A stretch of DNA of 64,000 nucleotides from Begonia masoniana (taxonomy: Eukaryota > Streptophyta > Magnoliopsida > Cucurbitales > Begoniaceae). The notes under the pieces were generated by a model. That model was given only the letters and a program-made list of their open reading frames with translations, made no database searches and was not told the origin of the DNA. The DNA is taken from the NCBI GenBank assembly GCA_022432975.1, contig CM039508.1, positions 27,394,788 to 27,458,787 of the forward strand, in the 5' to 3' direction. Shown one piece after another: positions 24,293 to 34,779 of this stretch. Each line of letters opens with the position of its first letter. Within the stretch, counting starts at the first letter, position 1. The position numbers and the translations under genes are program-made.

Positions 24293-24535
24293 GGCGATCG
24301 ATCTCCAAATCCAGGAGATCGATTGCTGAGGCATCAAACAGCAGGGGCGATCGATCACCCCCTGTACCAGCGATCGATCGCCGAATCGACAACAGGGAGG
24401 GGTGATCGGTCGCCCCTCACACCCTCGCCCAATCGCCCCACTCCTCCTTCTTCTTTCTCTCTCTTGCCTTATGGCGATCGATCCCCTTTCCAGGGCGATC
24501 GATCGCCCATCGCTCTGGAATTTCATTCCAGAGCG
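24293..24535. repeat. GCGATCGATCGC palindrome cluster in solo LTR
   Basis: About eight complete or near-complete copies of GGCGATCGATCGCC (some as GGAGATCGATTGC or GGTGATCGGTCGCC) in 240 bp, in a GC-rich island near the LTR 3' end. Confidence 0.85.
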
Positions 24536-25289
24536 ATGCTTCTTCTCTCCCTTTTCTTTTCCTCAACATACTCTCTATACTTCTCAACATAGATTCTATA
24601 ATACTAAAACAAAACACTCATTCGTCGATCATCAACACACGACACTAATATAACCTTCACTTTCGGGAAGAACTCAAGAAAACGAACCGCGTGGATCGCT
24701 CTAAAAATCGAGCGTATCCTTACCTGTTTTAAAATAACCAAACAGTTCCAGTATATTTCTAAAATTAAGACTCCACATTCTAAACGTTCTACTTCCACTA
24801 CATATACATCAAAACTCAACTTTTCATACATTTTTCTATCAAAACATCCGACCCACATACTTAAATATTTTCATACTTTCACAAACAAACCGACACGTAG
24901 ACCTACTAACAATAGACTCGTACTCATACTAACCACGGACACATACTAACCACGGTCGGAATCGCCCTAACAATATTGCCGGGTTGCCGCCATGGTCGTA
25001 CTCCCACAACTGCGTCCGTAATCCTAGCATGCTCGTGAAAAATCACTGTACCTGTTCTTCTGCACCTACATCACAGAACTCAAACTATAAGCCTAATGCT
25101 TAGCAAGTAGTGACAATATGAATTTAAAACATTTTGCTTAACATATGCAGTTTCTACAGTTTCATCGTACATAATCGTTTCGTTTCAATTTATATCGTTT
25201 CCATCATACATAATCATTTCGTTTCCATCGTACGTACATGTAATCCTCTACCAATGGAGGGCGGATTAGTTTCTCCATCTCTAGACGTT

Positions 25290-25385
25290 CCACAACTTCA
25301 TCTGAAGGGTGAACCACTTCCCTCAGACGTTCTATATTTTCTGGACGTTCCACACTTTACATCTGAAGGGTGAACCACTTCCCTC
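25290..25385. repeat. Two-copy short tandem repeat next to LTR core
   Basis: Unit of about 60 bp: ACGTTCCACA, then CATCTGAAGGGTGAACCACT and TCCCTCAGAC. The second copy has small indels. Confidence 0.8.
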
Positions 25386-26818
25386 AGACACTATACATTT
25401 TCGTTTTACATCATTGTCGTTTCTACGTTCAAATCGTGAAAACATATACTAAAACATTTTCGTACTTTTTCTAAAACATAATGCATAGTCTAAACATACT
25501 TAAAACATGCAAACAAATCCTAACGTCCTGTGATGTAGGCCAAAAGGGCAACACGTAAACATACACTACTTACCTGGCGTCCTTAGCAATTTGTCTCTAT
25601 CTGAAATCTTAACCGTGGAACCTGAAAAACCTAAATATCAAAACATTACATTAGAACTCGCTCGGCATAACTAAACTCTCATTTTCGTGAAAACATCTCA
25701 AACTACTATTTCTAGCCTAATCTAACTAAAACCTAACTAAACAGGCCACTAATTTGGGTTCGGTAAAAACCGACCCGAAACTTCAAACGTGCATAACTTT
25801 TGCGTCGGTTGTCGGAATCGAACGATTCCAGCGGCCACATACTCCTCTAATAACCTATTTTAACCTGCCAAAAGAAAATTTAAAACAAACTACCATAGCT
25901 AGGTCAAAATGGCAAAAATCCGATTCTGCCCTTTACCCGGAATTTTCCCCCTTTCTGATTTTCTATCAATTCTCACTCATTTCCTCACCAATCGACCACA
26001 TATACCCTCAATTAGAATAATCTAACCAAAAATCGAAGTTTCCAATTAAGAAAACCCTAGACTCAAACTCGGGTCCCCTGTTTCCAGCTCAACCCGAGCT
26101 CCATGCTGCTCGGCGATCTACATCGGCATTAAGCTCGGCAATACAACGCCGAGAGCAGCCAAAAACGGCCGGTGATCGGAGCCCAACGCAGCTCGTCACC
26201 CTCGGCCATAAACCGAGCAAGAACAGGGCCAAAAATCGAGCTTACCGTTCGGTTTATGCGCGAAGACGGTCGGAAATAGTAGCCCTGGAATCGCCGACGT
26301 TGTCTGGCCGGAAAACGTCGAGGAATCGCGATGGACGTCGGAGGAGAGTCTTCGCTCGGCTCTCTCTGTCGTCGGGAGCTCGGCAGCAGAATGGCTTCTT
26401 CGTGAAGCCATTCTGTTTTAAATAAAAATTATAATTTTTACTTACCAAATTACTTAAATGCCCCTCCCTCAATTCTATGCTTAATTCTTTAATTAGTCTA
26501 TCGATTCAGTTTCTCTGCAATTTCCTTATTTCTCCAAATATTCCAATTTAATCTTAGAGTTCTAACAAAACTCACCGTTCACAAAATGGACTTATTTTGC
26601 TATTTTTACGAATTAACATACTAAAAGGCTAAAACGGGAACTCTAGTATTACTCTTTTGATTTGGATTTCTAAAATTTCACTTATTCCTCTAAAAATTCC
26701 CATAAATTCCTAGGGCTCTAAAGAAACATCCCGCTCAAGAAAATACTTTAATTTGCTATTTTACGAAAATTACCTAAGAAATTAGAAAACCCTAAGATCC
26801 AAAAACTCGGGCGTTACA

Positions 26819-27537
26819 GTAGTTTACATCCACCGGTGAACAGTGCATTTCTGCATGTATCTACCGCTGCCTTTAAAATCATATCCACCGCTGCCCACTG
26901 CCCGTTTAAAATAACATGTATCGCTACCTTTAAAATCATGTCCACCGCTGCCCTCTGCCCTTTAAAACTACATCCACCGCTGCCCTTTTAAAATCACTTC
27001 TACCGGTGAACAGTACCGCTCACTTCTGCCTGTAGTTCACGTCTTCCGCCTGATGTCATCCACATCTTCCACTCAGTTTACTTACATTTTCTGCTTCGTT
27101 TACTGCCTACGTCTTCCGCCCCGTTTTATTTACTCCTTCGGCCATAGATCACCCGATTCCGGTATTCAATGTAGCATTTCTTTCAATATGTCTTTCAGTT
27201 TATATTTCTCATTTATTTTCACTGCATGTGTTTTATCACGTCGTTCTCTGCATGCCCGTCGTCCATCCAGTCTTTTATTTAAATGTTTCAAGTATTCCGA
27301 TTTGCTTCTGTAATTCATTCTGCAGTTCGGTTTTTAATCATGTCTTTTCAGCCCTTAATCCAGAGAAGATCTTCTCTGTGTAAAGTTTTAAAGTTCTCTC
27401 TCTGTAATGCTTTTAAGGGTTTGCTCTTAAAGGTTCAATCTGTTCCGTTTATTTAAAAAAAAAATATACGTCCCGTTCTCTGTTAAATGTCTCGGAGTGA
27501 TGGCTCCTTGGCCCCGATCGGGTCCGGGGTCGTCACA
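26819..27537 (+). repeat. Final piece of the chromovirus right LTR
   Basis: Resumes after the GTAGT duplication with the CATCCACCGCTGCCC repeat zone and ends GGGGTCGTCACA, matching left LTR 9826-10544. Frame 27053-27313 is a chance frame. Confidence 0.88.
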
Positions 27538-27542
27538 AAAAA

Positions 27543-27608
27543 CCAAACCATGCAGACTCCAATCCAAAATGAACAATATTATACTTTGAGTACTGGGGGA
27601 CGCTATAC
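27543..27608 (+). mobile_element. TRIM-like element, remainder of the 3' LTR
   Basis: Sequence after the AAAAA duplication continues the TRIM LTR exactly where it stopped at 5744. The shared segments are AATATTATACT and CTGGGGGAC.CTA.ACA, seen at 5487-5509 in the first LTR. This gives a second LTR of about 232 bp against 222 bp for the first. Confidence 0.7.
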
Positions 27609-29137
27609 AACCTTATAATATTTAAAAGAAGTATTTGTAAATTATATGGACGAACTTGTTCATTAGTCTATTTTTTTAGCACTTTGATGTTCTCCTTTTG
27701 ACATTATGCTAACGTCATGACACGAAAGGGACATGCGATGGAACATAAAACGATCCGACTCATGAAATAATCGAACAAGCTAACCCTCAATAGAAATATA
27801 TAAATTTACAGCAAAACACTTAAAACTCGAACATCGAATAAAGACCAAGGGCCTAAAAATGTTAGGTTAAAATTAGCCAACGTTGAACATCAGATGGTAT
27901 ATCAATATAATTCCAAATAATAACATATTGTGCAAGTAATAACTCATCATAGCAATATGTGAATATAGAGATACAAGAAAATAACAACTAAAAGTCTTTC
28001 TAATACAAAAACTCTCAAGTAACACTGGCCAAAAAAATAAGTTTAGATTAATCTTATAGCAGTAGCTAAAGGTCTTTTTTACTAAGATTTGAAAGGGATA
28101 TCATTGTGTGACTAAACTCAGTAGGAATTCAAATGTTATGAACAATGTGTTTTAAAAATAAATGAGCATGCTTTAAGAATGTTTTCACATAACAAAATAA
28201 AGTGAGAGCTATAATAACAGTAGGGCAAGTGTACAAAATAACCCACTATATTGTGGTATGTAACAAAATAAAGCACCATTATTATAATATCAAATCTCAG
28301 TGAAAATGAAATCACTCATAGAGTTTGGGCACATACTGCCCAAAACGTGGGCGACACATATAGTGTAAAACCAACATGGCTAAAATGACCGGTCACGTAA
28401 AGAGTATATGAGAACAGTTCCCAACAATAAGTCTTAAAATAAAGTATTATCAAATATAATAAATAAATTCCTACATTGAGTGTTGTAAATTACAACATTG
28501 AAACAAAGAGTCCATAACCAAACGTACAATAGGAGCTAATTATCATATATGAATATACCAACAGGAGATTTTACTAAGTAATCCCACAAACAATCAAGCT
28601 CAAAGCATGGACTAGTCGACCAAGAAAATTTCGCAGTTGCTAGTCCAGGTGTGTGCACCGACATGTGGGGATGAGGTAACCACCTATTAAACTTAATAAC
28701 TAATAATCAATTACTTAATCTAATTAAAACACGTCCATTTTTTTACAAAAAAGACTGGTTGTCACTACTCTAGTGCATTTTTTCTTGTACTTTGATGCTC
28801 TCTATTTGACACTACAACTATAGTCTTGGGTTTGAGCGCTACAATCCTAACTTATAGAGCTGCACTACTACACTGGCAAAATCTCTCTCTTTGTTTACTA
28901 TTATAGTGTGGCTTAGATCCTTGATGATATTACTTCGAAATAGTAAAGACGTATTAATTCATTCATTTGTGCACATGATTCATCATCAAGTAGAAGATCA
29001 TACATAGGCCCTCCCCTCAACAACTAAGATCACTTGTCAGCTTACTTGCAAATACAAACATTTTCTACTCCTATCTCAATCTTTGCTGAGTCCTCTATCT
29101 CACGTTTACCACAACCTTGCTACCAAAGTCATGCACC
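27609..29137. other. No recognisable gene
   Basis: AT-rich, without domain-bearing frames. I see no clear element ends. The segment at about 28590-28690 precedes a Gypsy tail and may be old retroelement sequence, but it cannot be placed. Confidence 0.5.
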
Positions 29138-29290
29138 AAGACTGATTTGCCAAGGGGAGCAACCACTCGATCACGAGCTAAAAGTTTAACTAATTTGTGT
29201 CCTCATTTTATAGGTGATGCAATTGAAGACCAATTTGAGTTAGAGCCGAGCACACAAGACAATGAGAGGTCATTTCACTTATTGACATGA
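29138..29290 (+). pseudogene. Gypsy polyprotein tail remnant
   Basis: An open stretch of 51 codons up to a stop at 29288-29290 starts LPRGATTRSRAKSLTN and is followed by an acidic tail. The arrangement G-x-x-T-R-S/A-R-A-K is found in plant Gypsy proteins near the end of the coding region. No start codon and no other domain is visible, so this is a fragment. The element it came from is not delimited. Confidence 0.4.
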
Positions 29291-30663
29291 AAGCATCCTA
29301 AAGTCCAAACCGAGCTTAAAGAAGGTACCAATATCTCCCTTAGAGCAAAGTGATGTAACCGATAGCTTAATTTATTTTCTTAGTAGTTTATCTTACCTTC
29401 TTGTATTGGTCGAACACTCTTATCATTAGAGACTTTCTTTTGGTTGTGTTTTGTGGAAGAATTGACCACTTGAAAGTGACACTTGAAGAGAGGGATGACT
29501 TTACCAAAATTGGCAAAACATGTTTTGTACTCGGCTAGGTGTGCTAGACGAATACCCTTGTTTTGTCTCCACTTTGTGGCTGAACATTTGAATACTAATT
29601 TTGTAAAGAGAAGTGATATTTAAACCACCCTTGTATTGTTCCCTTCTCTACCTCCTCCCCCGAAAGTAGAACATTCAACAAGGGTTTATCAAGTTCTCAT
29701 CATAGCAAGTTGGAGTGTTCATCCTCAAGGAGAGTTAAGAACTGTGAGAGTTCAACGTTATCACTTTCCGGATCAACGTGCACTATTTCATCCATATCAC
29801 CTCATTTTCATCGAGTTAGGCCCTGATTTTTAGAGAGTATTTCCCTCATGCTCAGAGTAAAATTCCATTGAATCTACAACTTCATTGGAGTTTCTTTGAA
29901 GAAGTTGTGCAATTTAGAGAGTTGTTCTTGTTTTTTCAGGAGATTTTGTGCTTCAACTTTCGTACTTTGTTGAAGTACATCAAAGATTGTGGTATCTGGT
30001 CGATTTCACCTTGAATTGGAACTAAACGAAATGTTTGGATCTAAGTCAAAACCAAAGTTGGCGTATGGTTAGGTTTGCCATCATTTTTGCTTGGGCTTCC
30101 CTTTAGTTTTGTTTGACTGTGGCTTGTAATTTCTTCAAAAATCACGAAAAAATTAAATAATCTCTCAATTTTCAATATCTATATTGAAAAATTTTCTAAA
30201 ATAATGATTTAATATAAATTAACATTGTTTGAGAAAACAATATTGAGTAATTAACTCATAGGTAACATTGTTTTGATTGTTGTAGATTCAATTCTAAGTT
30301 TAATAAAGAAAGTAATTTGCTTAAAAAAAGAGTTTGGATATGATTGTCAGGGAGATGTAATAATGAAAAGAGCTGTCCAAACCAGAATGCAGAGCTGGAA
30401 AGTGAGCTTCCCCAGCTGCATTATATTTATATTTATATTTTATTTTAATTAAAAATGCAAAATAAAAACAACTATTTTACCCAATATTTAATTGCTCTTT
30501 GTATCACGCAGACTCTTGTTCTTGACACTATTAGAAGACCCCCCCCGTTGAAAAAGAAGATCTTGTTGGGTGTTACACATTTACCCTTACAACACCCCTA
30601 CCTGACTCGCCATAACTTCCCAAACTTAGTCTTAAAATTATGTGATTTCTAAGTCTTATAAAT
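29291..30663. other. No recognisable gene; possible decayed LTR
   Basis: A segment starting TGATGTAACC at 29350, shortly after the Gypsy tail, may be an LTR, but no second copy, primer site or target duplication is visible. The frame 29636-29833 has no recognisable domain. Confidence 0.35.
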
Positions 30664-30829
30664 CTGAAAAACAGGTCATATAAATTAGGAATATACCGAA
30701 GTCGAGAACCGGACCATACCGAAGGTTTCGGTCCGATTTCGATCGGTCTTCCAAAGTATTCGGTTCAGGACCTGTCCTCCCACTAACAATTCCGTCAATT
30801 CTAATCTGGTCCACGATTTGGGTACCAAA

Positions 30830-33341
30830 TGTAACACCCGAGTTTTCAGGTTTCCACTCCGAGGGTAATTCCGTAAATAAGAAATTTAGGTCCGTTAGTG
30901 AGTAAGAAGTGTTATTAGGATTCTAGTAATTTAAGGGGATTTTTTTGAAGATTAAGTAAATTTCAGAAAGTCCGTAGGTATAGTATAGAGCCAAGTTCCG
31001 TTTTTAACCCTATAGCGTTTTAATGTGTAAAAATAGTAAATTAGGTCCGAATTGCAAACAGAGAGTTTTGTTAGAACCCTAAGAATAAGTTGGAATATTG
31101 GGAGAAATAAAGGAATTTCTGAGTAACCAAATCGATAGACGGAATATTAGATTAAGCAAATAATTGAGCAAGGGGCGAAACGGTAATTAGCAAAGTTGAA
31201 TTTATTAAAAACCAAAACTCTCCCCCCCCCCCCCCCCCCCCTCCTCCTCCATTCAGTGTTTCTCCAGAGCGTGAAGGCCTCCACGCGATTTTTCTTCCCT
31301 CCTTCACCTTTCCTCCAACGATCGATCCGTTCCTTCAATTTCCGACGAGTTTCTCTTCGATTTTCTTCTCCAAATCAACGTTCTAGGTACGTTCTACGCT
31401 TTGGCATAGTTTAGTTGATGTTTTAGGGTTGGTTTTGATTTAGGGTTTAGTGTAAAATTTCTAGATTGATGAGAAATCGATATGATAGCGATTTTATAGC
31501 TCATTGATGAGGTTTTGATTGTTATTTAGGTTGGTAGAGTGAATTAATGGTGTGGGTGAGTATTAATGGTTAAGTTTGGTGGTTGGAGGTTAGTAAAACA
31601 CCATTAATGGAGTTAAGTAATTGGAGAGTGCATTGTTCTCGACGAAATGCCCGAATGAAGTGAATATGAGTTTTAGGAAAAGTTGTCTTAGCTCGGGTTT
31701 TGGTTTAGTTTTGAAATTGACGATTTAGAATCGATACTAATGACATGTTACGAAAATGTCTTAGGTGACCCAAGCTCTCAAAGGACGGTGCTCGGCATAG
31801 CTAGGACTCCAGGTAAGTGGGTGTTAGGTTTCCGGCTTTTTAGGCCCTACATTGTATCGATGTTAGGTTTGATAATGTTTTCTGATTGAGGGGTTTAAAT
31901 TAGCCGGGTAGTCTAGGATGTTTCCTAGTAGAACTCAGTTAAGTTCGTACATGGGTAAGATTCGTTTATGTGTGCCATGAACGGTTAGATGAATGTTTGG
32001 AGTCTCTTTCTTCATGCATCATGTTCTTCCCTTATGATTTAATGAAATGTTTTACATGCACGTTTTAACGTAACGAAATAAAGAAAATGATGTTAAATGA
32101 AGTTGGAGGATGAGTAGGGCACGGGGCACGTAAATGGCAACTCAGGGCACGAAAATATGTTAATGGCAACTCAGGGCAAGTGTTTAGTCTACTGGGTAGA
32201 CGGGTGGTGCCTGTGCCTACTCATGCCTAATGATATATATGTATATGTTATGTAAAGAAAATAAATAAAAATGAACATGTTTTGAAAGATCATGCATTAT
32301 GTATGCTCATGTTTTAGTGCACCTTTTTACTAAGCATTAGGCTTAATGTGTTTATCGTATGATGTAGGTGACGATAACGAAGGTGAGGAACTTCCTCCTG
32401 ATGATCTGGCATAGGTGGTCGATGGGCGGAGCTCGTGGCGACGGGATGTGTTTTGGCTAGGTGCGATGACCGTGGGTGTGCTCCGAGTCGTTTTGTGGTA
32501 AATAGGTGTGATGTAGATTGATTTAGGATAATAATTTTAGGGTGTGTAGAGAAGTTTGATATTTTAATGATTATAGTGGATAATGGCTTAGGGTAAAGTG
32601 TTATTTGGAATGATTTGATAAATGAAATTGTTTTGGAAAATATTTAAGGATTTAAATGTTTATGGTGATGTTGGTGTGTAGTTTTGATTGGATTGCGTTT
32701 GATGATTTTAGGTGTTAGATGGTAGGGATTATGTTCGAGTTTTAGAGCGAACCACGCAGTTTATTTTCATAATTTTTAACTACAGATTCGGATATGTTTT
32801 GAGTCGGGTTTTGTTCGGGAGTTTGAAGTATTGAGTGTTTGATGTGTTGGGGATGTTTTTGGAAAGTTAAAGTGAAGAAGAAGAGTAAGGAAAAGGGAAG
32901 AAAGGGGTTATATGTTAAAAAGGGGGAGAAGGGCAGGTGCGTGCGCTGGGCGCGCACCAGGGGAGGGGTACTGGCGAACGATCGCCCCGGGTGGCGATTG
33001 TTCGCCACCCCCTCTGGTTTCTGGTCGCTAACTCCAGAGGGAGCGGCGATTGTTCGCCACTAGTGGCGAACGATCGCCTCGGTCGCTGGTTTCTTGCGTA
33101 GCGAGCTGGGCGTTCGCGATCGCTGGGCGTTCGCGATCGCCGCTAGGCGATCATACGGGGCGAACGATCGCCCAGACTTGGGCGATCGATCGCCCCTCAT
33201 TTTTTTTCCTTCTCTGGCGACTGATCGCCAAGTAAGGAAGGGCGATCAGTCGCCCCTCCTTTGGCTGGCTTTGGCGATTTTGCCTCCTCTGTTTTGAGTT
33301 TGTTATTTGGTTTTCTTTAATTTGTTAAAGTGTTAAGGGTA

Positions 33342-33372
<31 letters not shown>

Positions 33373-33457
33373 CATTTGTACGTCCAATTGAGGTTTTAAA
33401 GTTAAGATTATGTTATGGTCCTTCCGTGGCGGCCCGAACCAGGTTGAGGTCGTCACA
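30830..33457 (+). mobile_element. Solo LTR of a chromovirus, plus orientation
   Basis: Starts TGTAACACCCGAG, ends GAGGTCGTCACA, and is flanked by the 5-bp duplication CCAAA (30825-30829 and 33458-33462). It carries the core TTACTAAGCATTAGGCTTA (about 32328-32346), a short duplicated segment ATGGCAACTCAGGGCA (about 32134 and 32162) and a GATCG-rich island at 32970-33262. A poly-C run of about 20 lies near 31222-31241 and a poly-A run near 33347-33372. There is no coding sequence. Confidence 0.92.
32970..33262. repeat. GGCGAACGATCGCC / GGCGATCGATCGCC palindrome cluster
   Basis: More than ten copies of GGCGA.NGATCGCC-type palindromes and half-sites (GGCGATTGTTCGCC, GCGTTCGCGATCGC twice, GGGCGATCAGTCGCCC). 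They lie in a GC-rich island 200-490 bp before the LTR end. Confidence 0.85.
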
Positions 33458-34104
33458 CCAAAACCCTGAAACCAGACCGGGAATCGGACCCTTCAAGTTC
33501 AGGCTTTTGATTTAGGGCTCGCGATGGTCACAGGTTATCCACTCTCTCAGAACTCAGAAGTTCAGTTACTATTTAGAGTTCGCAACGTTCACTGACTATC
33601 AGAACTCAGAAGAGAAGGCTCAATCCGCCCTCGTCGTTCGACTTCGGTTACTCTTCAGTGCTCACTCTCGGAGTCAGCCCTCATGCACTCAGCAATACGC
33701 AGCAATTTTAGCTTAGTGCTCACTCTCAGCACGCAAGCACTCAACAACGCTCAACTTTAGCTTAGTGCTCACTCTCAATCGTCGTCGAAGCACTGCGCCT
33801 CTCAGTTTTCGTGGCTCGCGCACTCCACCTTTGGCCAATGCTCGATGGTAAGAGTCAAGATGTGCGTTACTGCGTTTATTCATTACTGTTTGACTGTTGC
33901 CAAAGAACTTCAGCATGTTTATTTATATCTAGGGGTTGATTTTGGTCCTCATATCACTGAATAATTGTTTATTGATTTGGGTTATTTATTTGGGTTACCT
34001 GAAATTTTGGTTATTGTTCTGGGTTATTAATTTTTATATTGTAATATGTTTAATTTAGGTCGATTAATGTCTTTATCTGTTTATTGTTTTTGCTCTATGT
34101 TTAG

Positions 34105-34362
34105 ATGGATACTCCTCATAATGAAAATTCGCATGTGGAATCGAAAAAAACTAAGTTTCTAGTTTGGATTCACATCAATAGGGTACCAAACACCGATTCA
34201 GCTAAATATAATTATTGTGGACAGATTTATGCAGCACACCCGATGAAAAATGAGACTTCTAATTTAGTAAAGCATATTAAAATAGACAAAAAGTTTTCAC
34301 AAATTTTGGATCTTGAATTTAGTTTCTTAGATTTCATTTTAATGTTTGCTAGTTGGATTTAG
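34105..34362 (+). pseudogene. hAT transposase N-terminal fragment (BED finger)
   Basis: A frame of 85 codons. The middle reads AKYNYCGQIYAAHPMKNETS then NLVKHIK, clearly the BED-type zinc finger of plant hAT transposases (C-x2-C..H-x3-5-H). The first cysteine is replaced by Tyr, so the finger should not bind zinc. After about residue 65 the similarity ends in AT-rich sequence; the catalytic RNase-H-like fold and hATC dimerisation region are absent. The preceding 600 bp would be its leader or intron. Confidence 0.7.
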
Positions 34363-34779
34363 TTTGTATGTTAGATAGTTAGATTTATTTTAGATAGTTT
34401 GTATGTTAAAATTGTATCATTTTTAAATTATAAAAAAAATCAGAAGTTTGGTGGGAGGAACGGGTACCGAATTGGGATTGGTCCCTCCCAAAACTGGTTC
34501 CGAGATCGAGATAAAAATCTTGAAGGATTTAGTTCGATTCCGATCCCGGATCAAAACCAGACCGACCCGGACCTCGCCTTTCCGATTATAAATTACCTGA
34601 AATCTAAGTTCATTAACATCATGGAATCTTGTAAATCACTTGAAATCTAAGGGTATTTGGTGTAGGCCCAATTCTCCTACAACAAACATCCTCATCTTCT
34701 TCCTCTCAAGTTCACTCCGAACTCTGAACACTCGACCCTCGCTCTGTAAATCCATTACCTTCTTTTCTTCTCTCTCAAA

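Larger units (their letters stand above)
23977..26818 (-). mobile_element. Solo LTR of a second chromovirus family
   Basis: Inserted in the right LTR and flanked by GTAGT (23972-23976 and 26819-26823). Minus-strand reading starts TGTAACGCCCGAG and ends GGTCGTTATA, so the terminal CA seems mutated to TA. It has the chromovirus LTR core (AAGCCTAATGCTTAGCAAG at 25089-25107), a two-copy short repeat at 25290-25385 and a GATCGATC cluster at 24293-24535. There is no internal region and only one LTR. The frame at 26196-26411 and others are chance. Confidence 0.88.
5745..27537 (+). mobile_element. Non-autonomous Tekay/Del-like chromovirus with nested insertions
   Basis: Both ends read TG..CA (TGTAACAC..GTCGTCACA) and are flanked by the 5-bp duplication AAAAA (5740-5744 and 27538-27542). 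Two LTRs, each about 2.9 kb once insertions are removed, enclose a 2.2-kb interior. In order the interior has a tRNA-iMet primer site, broken gag with a CCHC knuckle, the start of protease, the C-terminal end of integrase plus a chromodomain tail, and a polypurine tract. Reverse transcriptase, RNase H and the integrase core are absent. The left LTR holds one insertion and the right LTR two. Confidence 0.9.
12779..27537 (+). repeat. 3' LTR of the chromovirus (interrupted twice)
   Basis: Three pieces: 12779-13920, 22951-23976 and 26819-27537. Together they align with the left LTR from TGTAACACCTGGC to GGGGTCGTCACA. Scattered single-base differences from the left LTR (for example GAGCTCTAGGC against GAGCTCTAAGC in the core motif) show that the element is not recent. 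Confidence 0.88.
30664..34585 (+). mobile_element. Degraded hAT DNA transposon, split by a solo LTR
   Basis: Both outer parts are rich in ACCGGACC, TCGGTTC and CCGATTTCGATCGG segments, which occur in inverted relation: TCGGTCCGATTTCGATCGG near 30730 against the complement of CCGGATCAAAACCAGACCG near 34550. This is common in plant hAT subterminal regions. A BED-finger transposase start lies inside at 34105. An 8-bp match TTATAAAT (30656-30663 and 34586-34593) would fit a hAT target duplication, but the terminal inverted repeats are poor, so the exact ends are tentative. Most of the transposase is missing. Confidence 0.55.
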
